Below are positions 1 through 9,493 of a DNA stretch of 18,319 bases, in pieces (position 1 is the stretch's first letter; each line of letters starts with the position of its first letter). This stretch comes from JBGOUV01 sp041477815 (GTDB lineage: Bacteria; Acidobacteriota; Terriglobia; Bryobacterales; JACQDG01), in the NCBI GenBank assembly GCA_041477815.1, contig JBGOUV010000094.1, positions 1 to 18,319 of the forward strand, given 5' to 3'. The notes under the pieces are model-generated. The model was not told the DNA's origin and ran no database searches. It saw only the letters and a list, made by a program, of their open reading frames with translations. A program made the translations under genes and the position numbers.

Positions 1-201
1 GGCTGCTTTGTCCGGCGTGTCGGCTTCGAGCACCAGCACCACGGTGTGCTCGGGCTCATAGACGAAGTCCGCTACGAGGCGGACTCCGTATTTGGCCGCG
101 TTGGCTGCCGTCATGTGGCCCGATAGTTGGCGAACCATTTCCGGGTTCTTGGTCGGACAAGTTTCGGCGGTATGGGTGTGCTGTATGAGATAGAGTGGCA
201 T
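1..201 (-). CDS. small conserved hypothetical protein (3' end outside window)
   Basis: The reading frame starts at an ATG at 201 and runs off the left edge, giving 67 residues that begin MPLYLIQHTHTAETCP. The alternating hydrophobic strands (a PLYLIQH strand, a helix around NPEMVRQLSGHM, then VRLVADFVY and HTVVLVLEA strands) suggest a small ferredoxin-like alpha/beta-barrel of roughly 90-100 residues. That fold is an inference from strand pattern; I do not recognise a characterised family and assign no function. Only 7 bp separate it from the stop of the hydrolase gene upstream on the same strand, so the two are probably co-transcribed. There is no purine-rich ribosome binding site in front of the ATG; instead a perfect TATAAT ends 6 bases before it, which raises the possibility of leaderless transcription. 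Confidence 0.7.
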   Translation of the reverse strand, partial: MPLYLIQHTHTAETCPTKNPEMVRQLSGHMTAANAAKYGVRLVADFVYEPEHTVVLVLEADTPDKAA

Positions 202-207
202 GGGAGG

Positions 208-213
208 ATTATA
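208..213 (-). promoter_or_regulatory. possible -10 element giving a leaderless transcript
   Basis: On the minus strand the bases just before the ATG at 201 read TATAAT followed by six bases and then ATG. A transcript starting about 7 bases after a -10 box would begin at or next to the start codon. No convincing -35 hexamer is visible about 17 bases upstream, and the hexamer overlaps the stop codon of the hydrolase gene, so it could be chance. Confidence 0.35.
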
Positions 214-853
214 TCCCGGCGAACCCGCGAAAAGCCTGGAGCGTTCGCGCGGGCACGCCCTCCTGGCCCAGATCGTGACCGGCGCCTTCGATGGGCAACA
301 GGTACACGGGGGCCGCCACCAGGGCGAGGGCCCGCTCCATCTCCTCGATGGAGCCAAACGGGTCGCGGGCGCCGTGGACGAACAGGGCCGGCGTGCGCAG
401 GTCGGGAAAGTGGGCGGTGCGGAGATGGGCCGGGCGGCGGGGCGGATGCAGGGGATAGGAGAGCAACAACAAAGCGTCGGCCACGGCGGGATCGGTGGCG
501 GCCAGCAGGCTCCCTTGCCGGCCACCGTAGGAATGGCCTCCCAGGAAGACCCGTCCGGAGACCCGCTGCCGGGTTACCGCCACCGCGCGCCGCAGCCCCT
601 GCTGGTCGCGGGCGGCGAAAGCGGGGAACGGGGGCCCGTGGGGGCGCGCCTGCCGGAAAGGGAGATCGATCCGGAGCACCGCCAGGCCGGCCGCGGCGAA
701 GGTCTCCGCCACGGTCACCAGCAGCGGCGCCCGGCAGTTGGATCCGGCGCCGTGGGCCAGCACCAGCCCGTGGGTCCCGCCGCCCTCCGGCTGGTGCCAA
801 AATCCCCGCACCGCCGGCTCTTCCTGTTCGTCCGCGAAGGGCGCTACAATCAT
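209..853 (-). CDS. KANL3/Tex30-type alpha/beta hydrolase
   Basis: A 214-residue alpha/beta hydrolase, probably cytoplasmic as no signal peptide is seen. The core begins with the oxyanion-loop-type motif HGAGSN (34-39), followed by the nucleophile elbow GGHSYGG with Ser108, the acid in HGARDPF (Asp164) and the histidine in EGAGHDL (His193), so the catalytic triad appears complete. The layout resembles the small KANL3/Tex30 and dienelactone-hydrolase-like group; the substrate cannot be told. The ATG at 853 was chosen because the family-like sequence starts there (MIVAPFADEQ), although the frame stays open to 1189 inside the kinase gene. It starts only 13 bp from the divergent kinase start, and no clear ribosome binding site precedes it. 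The small gene at 1-201 follows after 7 bp. Confidence 0.85.
   Translation of the reverse strand: MIVAPFADEQEEPAVRGFWHQPEGGGTHGLVLAHGAGSNCRAPLLVTVAETFAAAGLAVLRIDLPFRQARPHGPPFPAFAARDQQGLRRAVAVTRQRVSGRVFLGGHSYGGRQGSLLAATDPAVADALLLLSYPLHPPRRPAHLRTAHFPDLRTPALFVHGARDPFGSIEEMERALALVAAPVYLLPIEGAGHDLGQEGVPARTLQAFRGFAGI
845..850 (+). promoter_or_regulatory. candidate -10 element for the kinase operon
   Basis: TACAAT lies 16 bases before the kinase ATG at 867, which would give a leader of about 10 bases. The -35 region is poor. It lies inside the first codons of the divergent hydrolase gene, as any kinase promoter must, because the two start codons are only 13 bp apart. Confidence 0.3.
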
Positions 854-866
854 CGTGTCTGCACTG

Positions 867-4210
<3,344 letters not shown>

Positions 4211-4214
<4 letters not shown>

Positions 4215-5053
4215 TCAAGCGGAAACGGATCCTGGTCGTGGAGGACGACCGCACCACCCGCCACATCCTCCGTACCGTTCTGCACGAGGGCGGCTACAAC
4301 GTCCTGGTCGCCAAAGACGGCGTGGAAGGGCTGCGCAAGATCCGCGAGGCCCCCTTCGACCTGGTCCTTACGGATATCTGGATGCCGCGCATGAACGGCC
4401 TGGAGCTGCTGGCCCAGCTTCGCACCGAGCCCAACCAGCCAAGGGTAGTGGTGATGACCTCCGACAGCACGCCCTTGACGCTCCTGCGGGCCATCCGCGA
4501 GCAGGCCTATCATTACCTCACCAAGCCGGTCGAGCCCCAGGCCCTGCTCGCGCTGGTGGAAGACGCGCTGGCCGCCTCCCCCGCCGTGCCGCCCATCGAG
4601 GTGATTTCGGCCTGCCCCGACTGGGTGGAGTTGCTGGTTCCCTGCGACATGAACGCCGCCGAGCGGATCCAGAGCTTCATGGAGCGGCTCGACACCGATT
4701 TGCCGGACGAAGCGCGCGAGCGCGTGGGCCGCGTGTTCCACGAAATGCTCCTCAACGCCGTCGAGTGGGGCGGACAGCTCGATCCCAACCGCAAAGTGCG
4801 CATCTCCTGCCTGCGCGCCCGCCGCATGGTGCTCTACCGGATCGCCGACCCCGGCCCCGGCTTCAAGTTCGACGAGCTGGCGCACGCCGCGGTCAGCTAT
4901 GAGCCCGACCAACTGCTCGAACACGTGCAGGTGCGGCAGGACAAGGGGCTGCGTCCGGGCGGCTTCGGCATCCTGATGGCCCGCGCCCTGGTCGACGAAC
5001 TGATTTATAACGAGGCGCACAACGAGGTGGTCTTCGTAAAATATTTGGATTGA
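4211..5053 (+). CDS. response regulator fused to a GHKL (RsbW-like) ATPase domain
   Basis: A 280-residue protein. The N-terminal receiver domain (about 5-120) has acidic residues Glu11, Asp12 and Asp13, phosphoacceptor Asp55 in LTDIWMPRMNG, Thr83 and Lys105 in LTKP. The C-terminal half (about 135-280) is a HATPase_c_2-like fold: N box FHEMLLNAVEWGG with Asn182, G1 motif DPGPGF with Asp213, and a glycine-rich GLRPGGFGI lid near 246-254. There is no HisKA domain, so it is not a normal histidine kinase; the C-terminus resembles anti-sigma serine kinases of the RsbW/SpoIIAB type. An inferred role is a phosphorylation-controlled switch kinase fed by the upstream hybrid kinase. No partner sigma factor or STAS anti-antagonist is encoded nearby. 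Its ATG overlaps the kinase stop (ATGA) and has a GGGAG ribosome binding site 6 bases upstream. Confidence 0.88.
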
Positions 5054-5373
5054 TGCCCGCCCAGGTGCTCTATCTGACCACCATCGGACGCCGGTCCGGA
5101 CTGCCGCGCGAGATCGAGATCTGGTTCGTCGAGGCGGAGGGCAAACTGTATCTGCTGGCGGAGAAGTTCCACGAGGCGAATTGGGTGCAGAACATCGAAC
5201 GAAATTCCCGCGTGAAGGTGCGGCTGAACGGCCAGGAGAGGGAAGCCACGGCGCGGGTGCTCGATCCCCAGCGCGACCGGGCCACCTGGGAAACAGCCCA
5301 GGAACTGGGGCGGAAGAAGTACGGGTGGGGCGAAGGCCTGCCCGTGGAGATCGCCCCGGAGAGCGGCCGGTGA
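5053..5373 (+). CDS. DDN/F420-type nitroreductase (quinone reductase) family protein, short
   Basis: A 106-residue protein with the split-barrel signature of the deazaflavin-dependent nitroreductase (DDN) family: LYLTTIGRRSGLPREIEIWFVEAEGKL... is written here only as landmarks LTTIGRRSG (8-16), the LYLLAEK strand and NWVQNIERN followed by VKVRLNG. Family members bind F420 or flavin and reduce quinones or nitro compounds; some are cofactor-poor, so activity here is inferred only. It is short, lacking the usual N-terminal extension. The ATG at 5053 overlaps the preceding stop in the form TGATG, which favours it over the TTG at 5050; no separate ribosome binding site is seen, so translation is likely coupled. 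The next gene overlaps as GTGA. Confidence 0.78.
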   Translation: MPAQVLYLTTIGRRSGLPREIEIWFVEAEGKLYLLAEKFHEANWVQNIERNSRVKVRLNGQEREATARVLDPQRDRATWETAQELGRKKYGWGEGLPVEIAPESGR

Positions 5374-6113
5374 GACACCTCCGTCTGCCCGTCCTGATTG
5401 CGGCCCTGTTCCTTTCCGGCGTCTGGTTCGGCGGCAAGCGCGAGCGAGCCACGGCGCCGCCGCCGCCCCAGCCGCGCCCGCCGAGCCGCCAGGAGATCAT
5501 CGACGGCTTCCATAAGATTTACTACGATGCATCTACTTATACCTGGTCGGCCACCCGCTGGCTCGGCGCGCCGGTCCTCAAGAATCCGCTGGACCTGTGG
5601 GTGATGCAGGAGATCGTCTACGAGACCCGGCCCGACGTCATCCTGGAGGCCGGCACCTACCTGGGCGGCGCCGCCGTGTTCTTCGGCAACCTGTTCGACC
5701 TGCTGGGCCGCGGCCGGGTGGTCACCATCGATATCAAGGACTATCCCGAGCGGGTGAAGCATCCCCGGGTCCACTTTCTGCTGGGCTCCTCGACCGATCC
5801 CGAGATCGTGAAGAAGGTCCGGAGCTTGATCCGGCCGCGGGACAAAGTCATGGTCACGCTGGACTCGGACCACAGCAAGGGCCACGTGGCCGCGGAGCTG
5901 AAGATCTACAGCGAGCTGGTGACTAAGGACCAATACCTGATTGTGGAGGACACCAACGTCAACGGCCACCCCGTCCAGCCGGCCTTCGGACCGGGTCCGA
6001 TGGAGGCGGTGGAGGAGTTTCTCCGCGAGCATCCGGAGTTTGTCTCCGACCACATGCGGGAGAAGCACATCCTCACCCACAACCCGCGAGGGTGGCTGCG
6101 GAAGACGAGGTAG
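5370..6113 (+). CDS. membrane-anchored CmcI-like (cephalosporin hydroxylase family) methyltransferase-fold protein
   Basis: A 247-residue protein starting with GTG at 5370, inside the previous stop (GTGA), with GGAG 8 bases upstream. Residues 5-21 form a hydrophobic signal anchor, followed by a proline-rich linker (30-38). The rest matches the CmcI/cephalosporin hydroxylase family, which has a class I SAM-methyltransferase fold: motif I ILEAGTYLGGAAVFF (91-105), an acidic strand end at TIDIKD (Asp121), the metal-type motif LDSDHSKGH (Asp165, Asp167, His168) and IVEDTNVNGHP (Glu193, Asp194). Family members include antibiotic and rhamnosyl O-methyltransferases, so O-methylation of a glycan or small molecule is plausible but unproven. 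The long in-frame extension upstream to 5181 lies within the preceding gene and is not believed. An N-terminal anchor is unusual for a family usually described as soluble. Confidence 0.85.
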   Translation: MRHLRLPVLIAALFLSGVWFGGKRERATAPPPPQPRPPSRQEIIDGFHKIYYDASTYTWSATRWLGAPVLKNPLDLWVMQEIVYETRPDVILEAGTYLGGAAVFFGNLFDLLGRGRVVTIDIKDYPERVKHPRVHFLLGSSTDPEIVKKVRSLIRPRDKVMVTLDSDHSKGHVAAELKIYSELVTKDQYLIVEDTNVNGHPVQPAFGPGPMEAVEEFLREHPEFVSDHMREKHILTHNPRGWLRKTR

Positions 6114-6135
6114 CGGGAATGACAAGGAGTGCAGC

Positions 6136-7404
6136 ATGAGAGCACGATGGTTGTTTGGCCTGATCGCAGTGGCGGGTGGGGCCTCCGATTGGCCCCAGTG
6201 GCGCGGGCCTCTGCGCAATGGGACCTCGCCGGAGACCGGGCTGCTCCGGGAGTGGCCCCGGCAGGGCCCCCAGCTCGTCTGGCAGCTACCGGACATCGGT
6301 GACGGCTACGCCACGCCGGCGGTGGCCGGGAACCGGATCTATCTGCTGGGCAATCGGGGCCTGGACAACGAGTACGTACAGGCGCTGGCGATTGAGGATG
6401 GCAAGTCGGTGTGGCAGACGCGGCTCGGAAAGGTAGGGAATCCTGATATGCAGCCCTCCTACCCCAAGGCCCGGTCCACGCCGGCGGTCGACGGCGAGCG
6501 CCTGTATGCCCTCAGCTCCGACGGCGACTTGGCCTGCCTGGAGACGGCCACCGGTAAAGTCGTGTGGCGGAAGAGCCTCCGCGGCGATTTCGCCGGCCTG
6601 CCCGGCAAGTGGGCCTATGCCGAGTCCCCCCTGATCGACGGCGACGTGCTGGTGGTCACCCCCGGGGGTACGGAGGCCACGCTGGTGGCGCTGCACAAGA
6701 GGACCGGCGCCGTAATCTGGAAATCGGCGGTGCCGGGCGGTGACGCCGCGGCCTACGCTTCGGCTGTTGTCACCGAGGCCGCCGGACGCAAGCAGTACGT
6801 CCAGTTCCTGGACCAGGGGGTGGTCGGCGTGGACGCGAAAACCGGCCAGTTCCTGTGGCGGTACGACCAGACCAGCAAAGGCCCGGCCAACATCGCCTCG
6901 CCGGTGGCGCACGAGGGTTATGTATATAGCACCAATAGCCGGCGCTTCGGGGCCGCCCTAGTCCAGTTGCACCCCGCCAAGGGGGGAGTCACGGCCGAGC
7001 AGGTTTACTTCGAGCGGGACCTGCCCAACACTCTGGGAGGGCAGGTCCTGCTCAGCGGGTATATCTACGGCACGAACCAGCAAGGTCCGGTCTCCGCCGA
7101 GTTCGTCACCGGCAAGGTGCGGTGGCAGAATGAAGGCATCGGCCCCGGCGCCGTCCTGTACGCCGACGGCCGGCTGTACTTCCACGGCGAGAACGGCGAT
7201 GTTCTGCTGGTTGAAGCGACGCCGGAAGCATACCGGGAAAAGGGCCGCTTCACCCTGCCGGCGCAGCCCAAGCATGTCAGCGGCGGCGGCTCCCGCGATG
7301 AGCGCACCTGGGCCTACCCGGTGGTCGCCAACGGCCGGCTCTACATTCGCGACCTCGGCTCCCTCTGGTGCTACGACATCCGGGACCCTAAAGCTGTTCG
7401 ATAA
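6136..7404 (+). CDS. secreted PQQ-like beta-propeller (BamB-like) protein
   Basis: A 422-residue protein with a short N-terminal signal sequence (RARWLFGLIAVAGGA) and the DWPQWRGP...NGTSPE..GLL..WP opening typical of PQQ-like WD-type propellers of Acidobacteria and Planctomycetes. Repeated blades carry the pattern of an aromatic or glycine strand with ALD/AxxxxTGKVVW, for example AIEDGKSVWQTRLG, ETATGKVVWRKS, HKRTGAVIWKS and DAKTGQFLWRYD. No PQQ-dehydrogenase catalytic motif or lipobox is visible, so it is more likely a structural or binding propeller in the periplasm than an enzyme. A strong ribosome binding site, AAGGAG at 6124-6129, sits 6 bases before the ATG, and the gene lies 22 bp after the CmcI-like gene on the same strand. 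It is probably the last gene of the operon. Confidence 0.85.
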   Translation: MRARWLFGLIAVAGGASDWPQWRGPLRNGTSPETGLLREWPRQGPQLVWQLPDIGDGYATPAVAGNRIYLLGNRGLDNEYVQALAIEDGKSVWQTRLGKVGNPDMQPSYPKARSTPAVDGERLYALSSDGDLACLETATGKVVWRKSLRGDFAGLPGKWAYAESPLIDGDVLVVTPGGTEATLVALHKRTGAVIWKSAVPGGDAAAYASAVVTEAAGRKQYVQFLDQGVVGVDAKTGQFLWRYDQTSKGPANIASPVAHEGYVYSTNSRRFGAALVQLHPAKGGVTAEQVYFERDLPNTLGGQVLLSGYIYGTNQQGPVSAEFVTGKVRWQNEGIGPGAVLYADGRLYFHGENGDVLLVEATPEAYREKGRFTLPAQPKHVSGGGSRDERTWAYPVVANGRLYIRDLGSLWCYDIRDPKAVR

Positions 7405-7414
7405 TGGGAAGCAA

Positions 7415-7676
7415 ATGCCCGCCCGGGTAAAGCAGAACATGACACTCGCCATTGACCGACAGTTGCTGCGGCAGGTCCGTGCACTGGCGGCGCACCGAGG
7501 CAGCAGCATTAGTTAGTGCCATGTTGGCCGGGCAGCTCCGGCAAATCATGGAGCGGGAAACCGCCTACCGGCAGGCCCAAACGAAAGCCCTCGCGTACCT
7601 GGATGCTCCCTTCCGTCTTGGTGGAGCCCGCATGACAAGTCGCGACGCGCTACATGACCGCCGAGGTCTTCGTTGA
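7415..7676 (+). pseudogene. decayed VapB-type ribbon-helix-helix antitoxin
   Basis: Two overlapping reading frames together make one antitoxin-like protein. The first, from ATG 7415, gives MPARVKQNMTLAIDRQLL then RQVRALAAHRGSSIS and a stop at 7514-7516: a beta strand followed by helix 1 of a ribbon-helix-helix fold. The match continues in another frame as SAMLAGQLRQIMERE and later ALAYLDAPFRLGG and TSRDALHDR, the C-terminal pattern common in VapB proteins that pair with PIN toxins. A single small indel at about 7514 explains the break. It begins 10 bp after the propeller gene's stop and overlaps the toxin remnant at 7654. What is seen is the split frame; the family is inferred from motifs. 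Confidence 0.7.
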
Positions 7677-8046
7677 TTCGAACGTCCTGATCTATGCCCC
7701 CGACCTGGAGACCGGAACCAGACAGCAGCGCGCGGCGGAATTCCTAAGAAGGCTCTGGGAAAGTCGTACCGGGCGGCTAGCTAGGCGCCCAGATCGAGGC
7801 CCCGCTGAGTAAGAGCGCCGCGCGTGAAATTATACGCAGCTATCCAGCTTGGGTCCACGTTCCCATCACTCCCGACACGGTCGTGCGGGCCTCAGAAATC
7901 AGCGAGATCTGGCAACTCTCATTCTGGGACGGTATGATTCCGCCTCTGCCGAACAGCACGGCGCTTCCGAATTGGTTACCGAGGACCTCAACCACGGACA
8001 GATCATAGCCGGTGTCAAGATCCTCCATCCGTTCCTCACCGGTTAG
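7654..8046 (+). pseudogene. decayed VapC-type PIN-domain toxin
   Basis: The first frame starts at ATG 7654 with MTAEVFVDSNVLIYA (first PIN acidic residue Asp8) and runs through RAAEFLRRLWESRTGRLA to about 7782. The match resumes in the next frame with LSKSAAREIIRSYPAWVHVP and ends SEIWQLSFWDGMI (second PIN motif). It then returns to the original frame from 7942 with ASAEQHGASELVTEDLNHGQ and ends ILHPFLTG. The middle stretch that normally holds the NEF/NEL acidic residue is absent, and a one-base loss near 7940 explains the second shift. With these breaks no functional toxin can be made. The total span (131 codons) is close to an intact VapC. It overlaps the LacI gene tail to tail by 11 bp. 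Confidence 0.78.
7771..7790. repeat. near-perfect 20-bp palindrome at the toxin break point
   Basis: Two 10-base arms, GGGCGGCTAG and CTAGGCGCCC, are inverted copies apart from one symmetric mismatch pair. The palindrome sits exactly where the PIN toxin frame breaks and residues are missing, so it may mark a deletion or excision scar. Confidence 0.6.
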
Positions 8047-9040
8047 TGGAGTCGCGAACTACCAGCTTCGGGGCCAGCAGGATCGTGCGGGGACGGCGCG
8101 GCCTCTTGGACTCCACCAGGTCGAGCAGGAGTTCGGCGGCGTGCTCGCCGATCTGGGAGGAGTTTTGATCGACCGTGGAAAGGGGAACGCGGAGAAGGTC
8201 TGAGTAATGGACATTGCCGGCGCCGACCACGGCGAGGTCTTCGGGGACCCGCAGGCCGGCTTCCAGGGCGGCCTTCATGGCTCCGGCGGCGACGGGGTCG
8301 TTGTAGCAGAACACGCCGTCGGGTGGGGGATCGAGGGCGAGCAGGCGGCGCATGGCCTCGTAGCCGGTGGAGAAGCCGGCGTCGCCGGCCAGGACATACC
8401 GCGAGGGGACGCGCAGGCCGTGGCGGCTGAGAGCCTGACGATAGCCGGCCAGGCGCCCCAGGCCGGTGGAAATTTGGGGGCCGCGCAGGTGGGCGATGCG
8501 GCGGCAGCCGCGCTCGATCAGGTGCTCGGTGGCCAGAAAACCGACCTGCACGTCGTCCACGCCGACATAGTTGAGGTCGAGGCCGGAGATGCGGCGGTCG
8601 ATGAGGACCACGGGGACCTGGTGCTCTTCGATGCGCTGGAACAGGTTGGACCGGCCGGGCTTTTGGGCGGAGGCCAGGAGAAGGCCGTCGATCTGGCGGG
8701 CCAGCAGGAGGTTCACCTCCTGGGCTTCGAGTTGGGCGTCCTCTTCCGAGTTGGAGATGACGACATTGTAGCCGCGCGGGCGGATCTTGCGCCCCACGCC
8801 CTTGGCCACTTCGGCAAAGAAAGAATGCATGAGGTCGGGGACGACCAGGCCGATGATGTAGGTGCGGCGGGTGACCAGGCTGCGGGCCACCCAGTTGGGC
8901 TCGTAGCCAAGCTCCTTGACGCGTCGGAGCACACGCTCGCGGGTGGCCGGGCCGATGTCGCTGTGGTGGCGGAGAACTTTGGAAACGGTTACGACCGAGA
9001 CGTTGAGGTCCCGGGCGATATCCTTCATGCGAACGGGCAT
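8036..9040 (-). CDS. LacI-family transcriptional regulator
   Basis: A full-length 334-residue LacI/GalR regulator. The N-terminal helix-turn-helix is at about 5-26 (MKDIARDLNVSVVTVSKVL), followed by the conserved GYEPNWVARSLVTRRT hinge region (45-60). The periplasmic-binding-protein-like effector domain (about 62-330) has typical markers: IGLVVPDLMHSFF, DGLLLAS, VVLIDRR, GCRRIAHL and LSTVDQNSSQIG. It likely represses sugar or oligosaccharide genes, but its effector and targets cannot be read here; no catabolic gene is adjacent. The ATG at 9040 has AGGGG 6 bases upstream; the internal ATG four codons later is a less likely start. Its 3' end overlaps the broken PIN toxin on the other strand by 11 bp, and an IS remnant lies about 110 bp upstream. 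Confidence 0.93.
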   Translation of the reverse strand: MPVRMKDIARDLNVSVVTVSKVLRHHSDIGPATRERVLRRVKELGYEPNWVARSLVTRRTYIIGLVVPDLMHSFFAEVAKGVGRKIRPRGYNVVISNSEEDAQLEAQEVNLLLARQIDGLLLASAQKPGRSNLFQRIEEHQVPVVLIDRRISGLDLNYVGVDDVQVGFLATEHLIERGCRRIAHLRGPQISTGLGRLAGYRQALSRHGLRVPSRYVLAGDAGFSTGYEAMRRLLALDPPPDGVFCYNDPVAAGAMKAALEAGLRVPEDLAVVGAGNVHYSDLLRVPLSTVDQNSSQIGEHAAELLLDLVESKRPRRPRTILLAPKLVVRDSTNR

Positions 9041-9046
9041 ACCGAA

Positions 9047-9058
9047 CCCCTAACTATA
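9047..9058 (-). promoter_or_regulatory. -10 box and ribosome binding site of the LacI gene
   Basis: On the minus strand TATAGT (9058-9053) is followed closely by AGGGG (9051-9047) and, 6 bases later, the ATG. The hexamer 17 bases upstream of TATAGT is TCTCCA, a poor -35 match. The leader would be very short. No palindromic LacI-type operator is obvious around it. Confidence 0.45.
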
Positions 9059-9150
9059 CTGGATTCGCCGCCCGCTGGAGACGCGAGAATATCCGCGCGG
9101 GAGGCGGCCAGAGGCATTTGGTAGTTCTGTTTCTTTCTGCTTCTACTGCC

Positions 9151-9420
9151 TTACTGACGCGGTCCCGCCGCCTGCTGCGCGGACAGGTCCAGTACCGCCT
9201 GGATCGTGGCGCCTCCCGCCACATCGATCCGTTGGTCGCCGGCCATCTGCTCGATCAGATCCACCATAGGCAACAAGAGTTGCCCGCCCTGCGACAGAAA
9301 CTCGGCCAGCTTCGTTCGTTGGCCTTTCCTTGCTTGTCGATCGTGTGATACCTTCGTTTCACGGCGGTTCTTCCTTTCCAGGTTTGGCGACCCGATTCTT
9401 GTTAAAGAATCAGGTTGAAC
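9151..9420 (-). pseudogene. N-terminal stub of a mutator-type (IS256-like) transposase
   Basis: The minus-strand frame from about 9420 to a TAA at 9151 reads, in landmarks, VSHDRQARKGQRTKLAEFLS, then GGQLLLPMVDLIEQ, DVAGGATIQAVLDLSAQQ and AAGPRQ before the stop. This looks like the N-terminal part of the mutator-type transposases common in Acidobacteria, where the sequence continues with the catalytic domain; here the stop comes just after AGP. There is no ATG before the internal one at 9267, so the start is also lost. It is most likely a dead fragment left by a decayed element. Family assignment is from memory of the sequence pattern and was not searched. Confidence 0.55.
9394..9411. repeat. 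perfect 7-bp inverted repeat upstream of the transposase stub
   Basis: GATTCTT, four loop bases GTTA, then AAGAATC. It is AT-rich in a GC-rich surrounding and lies at the 5' side of the transposase fragment, so it may belong to the old IS end. There is no T-tract, so a terminator role is weak. Confidence 0.5.
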
Positions 9421-9493
9421 CGCCGCTCAACTTTCCACTACGATCGGGCCACCCCCGGGCGCCGCGGCGGACCTCGAGAAACTGGCCCGGAGA

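Noticed and set aside
5181..5369. N-terminal extension of the CmcI-like gene
   Set aside because: It lies inside the DDN-like gene in another frame; the GTG at 5370 with GGAG and a signal anchor explains the start better.
8207..9124. Plus-strand frame of about 305 codons opposite LacI
   Set aside because: Shadow of the LacI gene; no ribosome binding site and no family motif.
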